Source: Gonocerus acuteangulatus (Eukaryota > Arthropoda > Insecta > Hemiptera > Coreidae). Taken from it: 64,000 bases of DNA. Under the pieces are notes generated by a model. It was not told the origin of the DNA. It did not search any database and saw only the letters and a program-made list of their open reading frames with translations. A program made the position numbers and the translations under genes. Within the stretch, counting starts at the first letter, position 1; every line of letters starts with the position of its first letter. Positions 32,750-43,744 of the stretch are shown here, piece after piece. The stretch spans positions 94,142,760-94,206,759 of the forward strand of contig OX328125.1 in the NCBI GenBank assembly GCA_946811695.1, in the 5' to 3' direction.

Positions 32750-33994
32750 AAAAAGTCCCACTCGCAGGAACTGCGTCATCTTAGCGCGGTTACGTACATC
32801 TCGAAGAAATGGAATAAATTAGCATCACAAATCACAGGAAACTGACAGTAGCCAACTTACACAGAAACGGATAATTCTTAATCTGTATAACTCAATACAA
32901 TTATGTACTGAAAACGTACTTACTCTTTGACTACTGCTAAGAAGGCTCTATTCTAAACAACCAAAAATTCGTTGTCATTTTAAGTATCTTGTTTTACTAG
33001 CACATTCGTCTTACTGTTATAATCAACTGTAAATATAAGCTTCGTGGCGAATAAAATTACATTCTGTCGTGGGTTAAATCTTTCTACAAAATAAGAAATA
33101 ACGGTAACTTCAGTTAGAGGCTATGAGGAAGGTTATATAGACAGGAGAATTCAAAACAACCTACGTCATCATGATTAGCCACTGCCATCATGATTACCAC
33201 AGCCACTCCAAACTTATTATCACCGTTTCTTAGCTTATTTTACTACTATACTAATTTTACTGATAAATGCAATTTAAAACAAGAAACAACCAATTAAAAA
33301 GTGAGATAAACAAAGAGAAAAACCCTTTCAAAACAACAAAACAAACACTTTTTAAGTTTTAAGCGCTTATATCTCTGATTGACGTTGCCCCATCGAATAT
33401 TGCTTCAGAACCTTTTTTGTAGAGAATTTGGTAAGCATTCGAATGGTCACCTTCCACTTAGCACGATTTCCCAACCGTTATCGAGATATTTACGAAAAAT
33501 GTATGAATATCCGAAAAATTTTCATGTCTATTAATAAAATAATTTTTTTCGCATACTTCCTTAACTCCAAATATAACCAAAATTTAAACATCTTAGTTTG
33601 GATTAATTTCCAAGTTGTAGAAAATATTTCAATTGAATTCCGCGATTCTAAGTACTCACAAAAATATAATGACTTACAAAAACATTGATTCCACTTTTCA
33701 CAGGAACGGTTACAGATATCGCCTTGTAAATGGTTTCATTCGTTTTCTTATGTTAAGAAACCTATAAAACAAGTACCTGCAAGCATATAAACTCAAAAAC
33801 GTAAGCGTTACGATTTTTTTTTGCGCGAATTTCGCCCCAAACACTATCTTATAGTGGGCGGATTCTGCTGGTTAACGAACTTGACCTTTCAAATTAGACG
33901 ACAGATTTTTATGCCAAATTTCGTTAAAATCGGACCATTTTTGAGCTTGCTAGAGCGCGAACAGACAAGCATATATATAAATATACACACACAA

Positions 33995-34057
<63 letters not shown>

Positions 34058-34194
34058 AATTTGGGCCACCTATATTTTCGTGATCTATAGGGTCTGAAAC
34101 GTGAAAGTTTCTAGTCGGCACTTCCGGATTGCGTCGTGAGGTCAACCTCATAAGCGGGTTCTCCCTGTGGAGATAGGGAGTAATCGCGCTAAAA
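32750..34194 (-). mobile_element. Helentron-like element HLT-2, complete copy, 1.45 kb
   Basis: The minus-strand 5' end TTTTAGCGCGATTACTCCCT (near 34194) is followed by GACGCAATCCGGAAGTGCCG, (TA)n at 33994-34055 with an adjoining GTGTGT patch, and a unique interior. The 3' end is GTAACCGCGCTAAGATGACG then GCAG-TTC-CTGC, GAGTGGG and a T run. The 3' GTAACCGCGCTAA is the complement of the 5' TTAGCGCGATTAC at 12 of 13 positions. It has the same layout as HLT-1 but no minisatellite. No Rep/helicase frame: non-autonomous. Confidence 0.75.
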
Positions 34195-34199
34195 CAAAC

Positions 34200-34930
34200 A
34201 CAAGCATCACATTGGAGGTGCCTACATTAGTCCCCGAAAAATTGGCGCCAAAAGAAATATTGTGTTTCAAAAACGTTTACAGCCTCTACATCTTAACCGA
34301 TTTCAGTGGATTTGTTTTCTTCTTAAATGAAAGCTATTCAAATTTAAAACAACTTTGTCTAGTCACATTTTTGTTTTTAGTTTCCATTGTTTATTAAATC
34401 GCGTGGAAAGATGTAAAACGTCCCAATGTTTATAACCTTCTAGCTACCTTTCTTATAAATTAATTTAAAATATGAATACTAATGCTTCTCTTGTCGTAGT
34501 GTAATAGTTATTAACTGTTACACTGAGATATTTTTCGGGACTTCCAGAAGATAGATTGGCCTCTCAACTCCTCCTTTATGCTTTCAACAAGGTAATCAAA
34601 GATTTCTTCTTAGTAGATGGTATTTCTCAAAATAATCTTATTTTCACCTCCCTACAGTTCATTACTGACGAGCTATGACTAGATCGGATCGGATCGAATC
34701 GGGTCAAGACCGATGTAGGCACTCACGTCGGCCGTTTCGGTCAAACGATATCGGATTGGAACGGGAGAAATACGCGTCCAATATAGGTGCAGCCATAGGA
34801 TACTGCAAGTTTTCTTGTCGGCGTCTAAAAGCTTCCTTCTCTTTTCATTTTTACGTTTGTTTTGAATGATCAAAATGAAACATTAACTGTTCCTGTTGTA
34901 AGAATTTCCAAATGACACTAGGACTCAAAA
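34200..34930. other. Unannotated, with a short palindromic patch
   Basis: The motif GTGCCTACATTGGT recurs in this area (32628, 32704, 34217 and complement near 34712). GATCGGATCGGATCGAATCG at 34682 is a small direct repeat. No gene. Confidence 0.4.
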
Positions 34931-34935
34931 AGAAA

Positions 34936-34990
34936 ACTCGCTAAGATGACACACTTCCTGCGAGTCGAAATTTTTTCGTTTCTACTTGAG
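34936..34990 (+). repeat. HLT-2-type 3' end
   Basis: CGCTAAGATGACACACTTCC, TGCGAGTCGAA and TTTTTT: the HLT-2 terminus with a damaged hairpin. Similar orphan ends are at 46645-46690 and 58845-58875. Confidence 0.5.
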
Positions 34991-35344
34991 AAAAATTCTC
35001 AAAATTGAGTTTGAAGCTGATTGTTGAAATAGAATAGTAATATTCTTCACGGTCTAGACCAACAAGTCCTGAAGTGTCCCATATCGATCTCCAGGGCTAG
35101 AATCCAACTTTTAACTTTTTACTTCGAAAGCACTGTCAGCTGTCAAAAACACATTTGAAGTTAATGAATTTCCCACGATTCAATACTAGAAGAGGGGGAA
35201 AGGTTTACTTATACCAGCAAAAATTCGAAGGGCGTATAGACGATAAAAAAAAAAAAAATGAAAAACGTCCGACTGCGTAATATTAGCACGTTTCTGTTCT
35301 TATCCCTGATTTTATTTCTTTGGCTTATATAGAAACGTCTTTCG

Positions 35345-35540
35345 GGGGTATGGGTATGGAATACTAAAACTCTAGAACTTGGAAGTTAGGAAACTAAAAC
35401 GCTATTACACCCAAAAAAACTTATTTTTTTCTGAACTAATTGATCTCATTTAATTTATTTTTAAAGTTTTTATGACATATTTTTACCGATTAAATAGAAA
35501 TTTCCGGGAGGGGGTTGCTGCCCCCACAGCCCCCCTTATA
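35345..35540. repeat. Interspersed repeat shared with 21375-21560
   Basis: See that entry. Here it ends in GGGAGGGGGTTGCTGCCCCC and a C run. Confidence 0.7.
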
Positions 35541-35650
35541 TACGCCCATGTCTTATTAGGAAATCTTGGAACAGATACAGTTACTATTTTGTTTAGAAAT
35601 TTCGTGGAAAACGTTAACATCTAGGTATTCTACTAGCACACTCTAATAAC

Positions 35651-36532
35651 TAGGGACCGGATTTTTAGGATAAAATATGCACTCAATTAGGTTTTTGCAA
35701 CAGGCATAATAGGTCTTTTTAGGTTTTTATTTAAAAATCCATTTTAGGTTTTTTTAGGTGATAAAAATGTTTTAATAAGTTCGAAAAATAAGTTCAACCT
35801 ATTATAATGTACCATTAATAATGTTGATTAAATTATAATTGATAAATTAATGTGTATATATAGTGACATAAAAGTAAACAACATAACATTATAAATAACA
35901 TTATTTTATAGAATAGTATATTGAGAAGGAAAAAAAGATGAGCGAATAAAAATAAAACGGAAATATGAGTTATTATTTAAAAAAAAAGAATTAGTGAGAA
36001 AGATAAAAGATGCGTCCGTTTACGTCACAAGACGTCATAGGGGAGTATTTCATCGCATCTTTTAGCTCCAGTGTTGAAGATTCAAATATTCCAAAGAGAT
36101 TTGGAAGATTTGATGTGCTCTTAATAATTTGAGTGCACCACGAATCTCGTTGGTCTGGAGGAACATCGAAGCCTTAGAAAAGGCAAGTTCTTCATTCATA
36201 TCCATAGCGTCAACAACTGTTTTTATTTTTTCCCCAGTGTGTTAAATGGATTCTTGTGGAAGCTACACTCCTAGTAAAATTTCCCTGAACGTCTGGACCC
36301 GGGAAAATGCTGCTCTCAAAATTTATTTGATCGAGGAAATGAGTTCATTGAATTGTATTTTCTATTTCAAAGATTAGGTCATTCAGGTGATTTTAGGTGA
36401 TATCATCTTGAATAGGTTTTTTTGTTTATTTGCATGAATGATACTACAAGACGCAAATCATACAAAAAACCGATCATTATCATGTTTAGTCGAAAGCAAA
36501 AAATAGGTGAAAACCTAAGAATCTGGTCCCTA
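35651..36532. mobile_element. hAT element, 882 bp, perfect 8-bp TSD, transposase remnant
   Basis: Ends TAGGGACCGGATTTTTAGG and CCTAAGAATCTGGTCCCTA match at 17 of 19 positions as inverted repeats. CTAATAAC directly flanks both ends (35643-35650 and 36533-36540). Subterminal TTTTTAGGT motifs recur several times, as is usual for hAT. The minus strand between 36360 and 36030 gives short protein-like pieces (for example MDMNEELAFSKASMFLQTNE) interrupted by stops, perhaps the C-terminal part of a transposase. Non-autonomous deletion derivative. Confidence 0.88.
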
Positions 36533-36544
36533 CTAATAACTGCT

Positions 36545-37240
36545 TCTTCATGTAATTAAAACACTATTACCAACAGGCTATTCCCTTCCGTCAATACTCA
36601 CAACTAGAGAGAAATGTGAGACTAAAGTTTAAGCTATTGCTAATCCTTGCTGCTTGAATATTTGCTAAACGACCCCAGATGGAGTTGGAGCAGCACCTTG
36701 CTTCCATCCAAAGCCATTCTCTCTTGATTGGTGTTGAATTGTTACTTCAAGGACAAATTGCTTCTTCCTTCTACTCGTCACTAAAACTATTTCCTTTATA
36801 AAACCTCTTATAGTATTCAAATCGGATAAGGCACTCCCCTCACTCTCTTTCTGTCCTCCCTATGTCATTTACCTCATTGAAAATTCCATGAATAATTGCA
36901 TACTTATGAAAAGAGCCGTTTGAAGAATTTCCAGAGGTTTACTGCGAGAAGCCTGCAGTCCTTATACCATATCAGAAAGAAAATAAGTTTATCAGTTACA
37001 ACGAATCAAACTAATTATCCTTCACTCATTTGATATTTGTAGTATTACACCCAACAAATCAAAAACGCATTTATGACTGCAGGAGGAATTAGTCATGTTT
37101 TAGCACTTATTAATTTCTTTATATATACTAATGAACGTTTCTCTAATGAATAATCTACCTCATTAAAAAGGGACGCCAAAATCGCACTTCAAATGAACAA
37201 TCTCCACTGTATCTAGTATATATACGCAATATTTTAAACT
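36545..37240. other. Unannotated
   Basis: Nothing recognised until a short SINE-A body fragment at 37248-37290 (GGGGTCCCAGATAGTATCTA). Confidence 0.4.
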
Positions 37241-37489
37241 TCTTCGCTGGGGTCCCAGATAGTATCTAGGACCAACTAGTATTTAAATAATTTTTTTTAT
37301 TAACGTATGGCTATAATGAATATAAATATAGGAAATTCCATTTTTAATAAGGCTTTTTACAGTGCTTTTTAGCACTTTCCTCCGAAGGAAAGTAGCTATT
37401 GAGGTTGCACTCATGACGTAATTTTCGAAAAATTTCTTCGAATCTTTATCGATCCTACCTAGTAGCCACCGAAAATGACCCCCGTTAAA

Positions 37490-37493
<4 letters not shown>

Positions 37494-37565
<72 letters not shown>

Positions 37566-37574
37566 GTATATATT

Positions 37575-37647
<73 letters not shown>

Positions 37648-37668
37648 GCATATATATATATATATATA

Positions 37669-37706
<38 letters not shown>

Positions 37707-37770
37707 TATATATATATATATGCATATATATATCTATATATATATATATATGCATATATATATCTATATA
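37494..37770. repeat. Complex (TA)n tract with regular TGCA/TTTA/TCTA interruptions
   Basis: About 275 bases of TA broken by ATGCAT, ATTTAT and ATCTAT at irregular intervals. It is HLT-1's microsatellite extended at the 3' end of the inserted LINE. The ~100-residue Tyr/Ile frames on both strands are artefacts. Confidence 0.95.
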
Positions 37771-37771
37771 T

Positions 37772-40065
37772 ATTTTTTTTTTATTAGTTTCCTCTCTGCA
37801 GTAACCCTGCAAAGAGGCCGTTTATTTTGTGCTACACGTTCCAATACATAATGTATATCACATGTATTTTATAAAATTTTGTCATCAAATGTTCTTAGAT
37901 ATATTACATTAATGATTTAACATTAAATAATTAATAACTAAATTTAAATAATTAGAAAATAAATATACATAAAATAAATATAATTTTATAAATTTACATA
38001 ATTTGTTTGTTTACATTTTTTATTATTTCAATTGTCTTTAGAGGGATCGATCGTCTTTAGAGTCAGGCATGCTCTCTTACAAAAATCTCTGAAGCTTGAA
38101 TAGTGTTTATCAAACAGCTCTTTTTCTGTAATGGGCCAGTTTTTTATATTCTTTTGAATTGTTTTTCTCTCTTCTATGAGTAACTTACATTTGTATATAA
38201 GGTGATGTGTTGTTTGTGGTGTTGTGTTGTCGCAAGGGCATGCCGAGCTGTTAGTTATATTTAGCTTGTGTAAGTATGTGTTTAATGATCCGTGTCCAGT
38301 TAGTAATTGTGTCGTGTAGAAGTCACAACATGTATGTTTTCCTACTAAGTGGCTATGTATGTCAGGTATAAATGAAAATAGTGTACGTCCTTTTGTAGAG
38401 TTTTCCCATTGTGTTTGCCAGCGCTCTATCGTTTTACGTGATAGAATGTGTTTCATGTGTGTCTTAGATATTTGGTTGTATGTTATTGGTATATTATTGT
38501 CTTTGGACGCTGATTTAGCGAGTCTGTCGGCTATCTCGTTTCCTTCAAGTCCGTCGTGTGCTTTGACCCATTTAAAGTGTGTAGTTATGTGTTTCATTTG
38601 TGTCTGAAGTAGTTTGTGTCTTATTTGTTCAATTATTGGTTCGTGTATTTTTCTATTGGTCAACTTGTATAGTGAAGATTTACTGTCTGTGCATATTTGA
38701 ACTGTTGAATTTGTCTCTACTTGTGTGTTGATAAAGTCTAGTGCCTTTAGTATTCCTAATTGTTCTGCTTGATTGTTCGTACAGTCCTTTCCTAGCCTAT
38801 ATTTTAGCTTGTCTATGAGTATGTGTTGTTTATACACTACTACACTACATCCTACTGAGTTATCTTGTTTACTACCATCTGTGTATATTTCGTAGTGCGT
38901 CGGGTCTTTCGTGTACCCCTTAATATTTGGGAATATTGCGGGATGTGTCCAGTTTGAGTAGTGTATGGGGTGTTCTATATCTTCTGTTCTTAGTGTAATT
39001 GTATCTAGTTGTAATTTTGTTAATGTATATTGAGTTGTGTGTTGTTCTGAAAGTAGTGAAATTGGTGTGATTTTCGCTAGAACACAGGTTGCTTCGTAGG
39101 AGATAGTTCGATATCCTTTGATAATTCTAATCGCCATCAATCTTTGTATTCGCTTCAGTTTTATCTGATTGTATGTTTTGTCCAGCCCACTTTTCCAGAC
39201 GTTTATGCCGTATGTCAGTGAAGGTAATATTGCTCCTTTGTACAAAGTTTGAAGTGCGTCTGTCTGTAGTCCCCATGTGTTTCGTGCTGCTATTGATAAT
39301 AAATTTATTAATTTTATCAGTTTAGCTTGTAATAAGTCTATATGTTTAGTCCATGTCAGTTTGTTGTCAAATGTTATGCCTAAATATCTTAGAGTTTGTG
39401 TACTCTGTAATTTTTCTCCTGCAATAAAAATATCTAATTCTGGCTGTCTTCGTTTTCTAGTAAATGTTATATATGAGGATTTCTTTGTGTTAAATTTTAG
39501 TTTGTTGCGTTCTGACCATTGTTCGACTGTCTGTATTACTGTGTTTATGGATGTTTGTATGTGTTCTATGTACTTTGAACTTATTATAATTATAATGTCA
39601 TCTGCAAATGCTATTATTTCAACGTTTTTCGGTTTTTCCTTTTTTAGTAACTCGTTAATAATTAAATTCCAAAGTAATGGAGAACATGCTGATCCCTGTG
39701 GTGTACCTAGTGTTTGTGTTTTACCCCCCTTGTAGTTGTTAGTGGTGAGTATTGTTTCTCTGTCCCGAAGGTAGTTGTCTACTAAATTATAAATATTTTT
39801 TGGGCAATTGTGTGTGATGAGCGAGTATAGAATTGATGGCCACCACGCATTATCAAAGGCTCGCTGTATGTCCAATGAAACAAGTACTACGTCTTCTTTC
39901 TTTTTTAAAGCTTTGCTAATAAGGTCGTAGGTTTTTTGTAGTGCATCTGGTGCACTATTTTGAGGAGTAAAACCAAATTGGTTTTTGTGCATTTTATTGT
40001 TAGAATACAAAAAATGACTCAACCTTTCATATAAAATTTTTTCTAATATTTTTCCTCCAATTGGG
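37772..40065 (-). mobile_element. Non-LTR retrotransposon (LINE), 5'-truncated, inserted in (TA)n
   Basis: 2.3 kb on the minus strand. It starts abruptly inside the reverse-transcriptase coding region (PIGGKILEKIL at the TA junction), runs through RNase H to a stop, then a 255-base 3' UTR ending AAACTAATAAAAAAAAA directly at TA repeats. (TA)n lies on both sides, so the target duplication is hidden. The coding frame is intact, so the insertion is young. Confidence 0.92.
38028..40064 (-). CDS. LINE ORF2 C-terminal part: reverse transcriptase, RNase H, zinc knuckle
   Basis: An uninterrupted frame of about 678 codons, open to the truncation point; no real start codon (the first in-frame Met is inside). 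Counting from the SHFLYS segment: D51 in LVSLDIQRAFD (RT motif A), TPQGSACSPLLWN near 107 (motif B), FADD at 139-142 (motif C), then LRYLGITFD and the thumb. RNase H follows with IYTDGS (D382), NQAEQLGI (E420), CTDSKSS (D446), WVKAHDGLEGNEIADR (H489, D499): all catalytic residues are kept. The tail has C-x-C...HH-x4-C (SSACPCDN..THHLIYKC). The apurinic-type endonuclease and ORF1 are missing, so it cannot move by itself. RNase H plus the C-terminal CCHC-like motif suggests the I/R1/LOA group; exact clade not determinable by eye. Confidence 0.9.
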   Translation of the reverse strand, partial: PIGGKILEKILYERLSHFLYSNNKMHKNQFGFTPQNSAPDALQKTYDLISKALKKKEDVVLVSLDIQRAFDNAWWPSILYSLITHNCPKNIYNLVDNYLRDRETILTTNNYKGGKTQTLGTPQGSACSPLLWNLIINELLKKEKPKNVEIIAFADDIIIIISSKYIEHIQTSINTVIQTVEQWSERNKLKFNTKKSSYITFTRKRRQPELDIFIAGEKLQSTQTLRYLGITFDNKLTWTKHIDLLQAKLIKLINLLSIAARNTWGLQTDALQTLYKGAILPSLTYGINVWKSGLDKTYNQIKLKRIQRLMAIRIIKGYRTISYEATCVLAKITPISLLSEQHTTQYTLTKLQLDTITLRTEDIEHPIHYSNWTHPAIFPNIKGYTKDPTHYEIYTDGSKQDNSVGCSVVVYKQHILIDKLKYRLGKDCTNNQAEQLGILKALDFINTQVETNSTVQICTDSKSSLYKLTNRKIHEPIIEQIRHKLLQTQMKHITTHFKWVKAHDGLEGNEIADRLAKSASKDNNIPITYNQISKTHMKHILSRKTIERWQTQWENSTKGRTLFSFIPDIHSHLVGKHTCCDFYTTQLLTGHGSLNTYLHKLNITNSSACPCDNTTPQTTHHLIYKCKLLIEERKTIQKNIKNWPITEKELFDKHYSSFRDFCKRACLTLKTIDPSKDN

Positions 40066-40072
40066 ATATATA

Positions 40073-40127
<55 letters not shown>

Positions 40128-40179
40128 CTGTTAACACGATAGCATTCAATTAGCAAACGATTGAACGAGTTCGTTAATC

Positions 40180-40830
40180 ACGAAAATCGGTCCACCGGAA
40201 GGGGGGGGGGGTTTACCCCGAACCCAAAACACTAATTTGACCATGTCAGCCATAATATTTGTTATATTTCAACGAAACTTGGTATTCGTGGTGGTAATAT
40301 AGAGAGAAAAGTGAGATATAAAAATGAACTAAATCGGTTCATTAGAAGGGGGGGGGGGTTTACTCGGGACCCACAATACCAATTCGCCACTACTAGCCGT
40401 GATTTTTGGTATATTTCGACGAAACTTGGTATTCGTAGTGGTAATCCACAGGTAAATATGTTTTGTAAAAATGAACTAAATCGGTTCATTAGGAGGGGGG
40501 GGGGGGTTTACTCCGGACCCACAATACCAATTCGCTACTACCAGCCGTGATTTTTGGTATATTTCGACGAAACTCGGTATTCGTAGTGGTAATCTACAGG
40601 TAAATATGTGTTGTAAAAATAAACTAAATCGGTTCATTAGGAGGGGGGGGGGTTTACTACGGACCCAAATTACTAATATACTCATACCGGTTGTAATTTC
40701 TGCTGTATTGAAACGAAATGCGGTATACGTCGTGGGTCACTCATGAGAAAGAAGTGTTGTAAAAATGAGCTGAATCGGTCAATCGGAAAGGGGGGTTTAC
40801 TTTGTAATATATTTCAATAAAAAAGCCCGC
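40180..40830 (+). repeat. HLT-1 minisatellite array, copy C
   Basis: Four units of 147-148 bp with G runs of 8-13, then a diverged unit with GAGCTGAATCGGTCAATCGG. Confidence 0.85.
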
Positions 40831-41209
40831 CAGCCACCGCAAGGAGCGCTCTCTACCACTAGAGGGACTGTATCTTGTTCCTGGGTTAGATCAAAATACG
40901 ATAATATGAGGTTTTTTGTATTTATTACGAGTGTAGTAGGTACCATGTGTAAACATAACTCTGGAAGCAAATTAATAATTGATCAGTTACTCATTACAAA
41001 ATTAAAAGAGAACTATTCATGTTTTTATTTTATTTATGTAGGATATTTTAAGCAAATTGTTCTGTTGTATGTATGTATGAATGGGGTTTAAGGACGAAGA
41101 ACGTCAAAGGTTACCATCGTCCTGCAAATTGTTCTGGAAAGCAGCCTACACTACCCAAATTCTGAGGAAAGTGCTTAGTTATGCAGCTCCTGCGTGACTG
41201 ACTTTTTTC

Positions 41210-42460
41210 AGAATAATTTTGCTCCGGGTCAATGTCAGTTTCGATCTTTAGATACAGTAACTAACAAAAGTTTCTAGACATCCATATTTATTGAAAAAAA
41301 CAGAAAAACAGAATTTCTTGTGACATTAAAAAAAAAAAAAGAAATGAGGATATTCTCTTAAATAAATAAATGGTTCAAACAATTAGTAACATATTTATTA
41401 TTTTAAAATGGAGAGAAAATACGACTAAAAAAAAAATAAAAAAATTCAGCTCACAATGAAACACAGGGAACATCTTTTATTGTGTGGGGGTGTTTGGCGC
41501 CTGCAAGGTGTATTACATTGATGCGGCAATGTATTGTGACATTCTAAAAATAATAATCATAATATGTAATATCAAGTTAGAACAGCTGAGGACTCCGGTG
41601 TAGGATCTGTTTTTACGAGGACTTGGCCTTAGTCATTTACATTTAAATAAAAGTGTCCGAAACATTTGTTACATTTTTTCTATTTTTTGTTGTTGTCATA
41701 TTACTTGTTGTTTATATGGGAAATTAAAATAAATTGTGTTTAGAACTTATGTATTAAAATACTAAATGTTATTACTTGATTTCATAACAAACCCAAGGAG
41801 TAAGAATAGTATCTTCTATTTTCTAAATTAGACAGTATGGTGAATAGAATCTTTTGTCCAACATGCAGCGTCCTGGGAATGCAATCACAGCATGTCATCA
41901 TTATTAAATGCAATTATCAGTCATTCGATATACACATCATATCTTAACTGCAGCGATATAATTAACATGAAATTTATTGAATAATATAAAAGTCACTGTC
42001 AATTCTTCATTTCTAGTTAATTAATTATCTTCTAGAAATATTAAATAGCCAATATCTCAACGGTATTTATCTCCCTTATCACATGAATCTGTCAAGCAAT
42101 TAAAAGATACAAGATAAGAGCCAGCGAAATTCCTTCTTAGAATCCTATATTTCCTTATCCTCATTTCCTTATGCGGCCAGCCGATAAACAAACCTTACTC
42201 AAGAACCGAGGCTAGACAGGAAGATTAAGAATAATCCAATTTCTCCTCCTTATCTAACAGGCCTGCTCCTCTTCTCATTAAAATTCTAATCGCCTGTCGG
42301 TTTCTATCAGTTTCATTACATCAATAAATAGTCCCTTATGCAATATGATAGTTTGAACAATTACTTTGTGAATAATCTTGTTATGAGGTTAGTTTAAGAT
42401 AACTGTTATTACAAACTATGCAAATTACTCTTCTAACGAACAGAACTTTACATACATATA
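41210..42460. other. Unannotated
   Basis: AT-rich. No exon or element end recognised. Confidence 0.4.
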
Positions 42461-42464
42461 CGGT

Positions 42465-42470
<6 letters not shown>

Positions 42471-42523
<53 letters not shown>

Positions 42524-42583
42524 ACGAGGGCCCATAAGGACAGATACTGTACCGTATACTTACAGTACACACACACACACACA

Positions 42584-42615
<32 letters not shown>
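42471..42615. repeat. (TA)n, SINE-A 3' fragment, (AC)n, (TA)n
   Basis: TA repeats to 42520, then ACCACGAGGGCCCATAAGGA and CAGATACTGTACCGTA (minus-strand SINE-A 3' end, 42521-42562), then (AC)10 and TA repeats up to the LINE fragment. Confidence 0.75.
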
Positions 42616-42619
<4 letters not shown>

Positions 42620-42905
42620 TTTTTTATTAGTTTTTTCTCTGCAGTAACCATGCAAAAAGGCCATTCATTTTTTGCTACACGTTCAAATACACAATGTATA
42701 TAACATGTATTTTATATAATTTTGTCATAATTTGTTTTAGATATAGTACATTAATGATTTAACATTAAATAGTTACTAACTAAATTTAAATAATTAGAAA
42801 ATAAATATACATAAAATAAATATAATTTTATATATTTGTATAATAATATAATTTTTTTGTTTACATTTTATTTTTACTTCAATCGTTTTTGGAGGCATCG
42901 ATCGT

Positions 42906-42909
<4 letters not shown>
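42616..42909 (-). mobile_element. Second LINE copy: 3' UTR plus last codons, in (TA)n
   Basis: Aligns over its full length with 37778-38057 (3' UTR and the final codons, KTIDASKND-stop instead of KTIDPSKDN-stop). It ends in (TA)n at both sides, inside an (AC)n-(TA)n / (TA)n-(GT)n context. A dead-on-arrival 5'-truncated insertion of the same family, about 10-15% diverged by eye. Confidence 0.9.
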
Positions 42910-42979
<70 letters not shown>

Positions 42980-43124
42980 ACAGGGTGCACAGAAAGAAAA
43001 TACACACAGTTACAAAACAAAACACTCTTTGAGCATGCAACTTTGAAATCATCAAACGCGCTAATATCATTGCTTGAAATTCGAAAGCGTTGGTTTCGTT
43101 TCATTAACGGTTAGAGTTTTAGAA

Positions 43125-43515
43125 TGACCTATATATCTATTTGTCTGTTTATCTGTTAGTCTGTTTGTTCCTTATACAAATCCACACCGTTTGACCAAAC
43201 TTGGAACACTGGTAGGTGATCCGGGAAGTCTCGTAGGCAAGGTCAAAAACGTCTACCAGATGTCTGTCTGTATGTTTGTTCGTTATACAAATCCACACCG
43301 TTTAACTGAATTTGACCAAACGTGGCACACAGGCAGTCTTGATACGATGAGTGTCATAGGCTAGGTCAAAATCATCTACCAGCTGTCTGTCTGTATGTAT
43401 GTTCCTTATAAGAATTTAAACCGTTTGACCGATTTTGACCAAACTTAACACAAATATAGGTCTTGATTCGGGGAGAGTCATATGCTGGGTTAAAATTGTA
43501 GGTGTAGCTAGTATA
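43125..43515 (+). repeat. Tandem repeat, about 122-bp unit, three copies
   Basis: Units start GTCTGTCTGTATGTTTGTTC and contain CACCGTTTGACC.AATTTTGACC, AAACTTGGCACACAGGTAGG and GTCATAGGCTAGGTCAAAA. A single unit stands at 56335-56475 and a partial one at 56700-56795. It is flanked by TA/TC-rich sequence. A widespread type of arthropod repeat; the parent element is not identified. Confidence 0.8.
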
Positions 43516-43744
43516 TATATATATATAATATCGGTGTGTCTCTTTAGCATTGAATTTGTTATAAATAATTTATTAGCAAGCATACATTACTACCTCTTCA
43601 AGCTATGATTTTCTTTATGAATATTATATTAGGGATAGCTGACTTTTCATTGGATTAACTTATATACTAGAATCAATGACAAATGCCGGGGAACTGGTAG
43701 ACTATACGATTTAGTTAGTAACTCCAAGAAGTACCTAATATTTT

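Larger units (their letters stand above)
37367..41202 (+). mobile_element. Helentron-like element HLT-1, copy C (interrupted by a LINE)
   Basis: The 5' end TTTTAGCACTTTCCTCCG, ACTCATGACG and AATGACCCCCGTTAAAATTT lead into (TA)n at 37494. A LINE occupies 37772-40065. The element resumes after (TA)n at about 40118 with GTGTGTGTCTGTTAACACGA, four poly-G minisatellite units, the GGTACCATGTGTAAACATAA block and the 3' end GAGGAAAGTGCTTAG plus hairpin GCAG-CTC-CTGC and GACTTTTTT. Without the LINE it would be roughly 1.5 kb, the same size as copy B without its SINE. A 45-bp insertion (TGTATGTATGAATGGGG onward) interrupts the 3' part near 41065. Confidence 0.75.

Noticed and set aside
37475..37851. 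Long Tyr/Ile-rich frames on both strands
   Set aside because: They are translations of the (TA)n tract with TGCA and TTTA interruptions, open on several frames at once. Similar frames at 1381, 31693, 31806, 33821, 42381, 42836 and 47735 were rejected for the same reason.
39277..39735. 152-residue plus-strand frame
   Set aside because: Antisense shadow of the LINE reverse-transcriptase frame.
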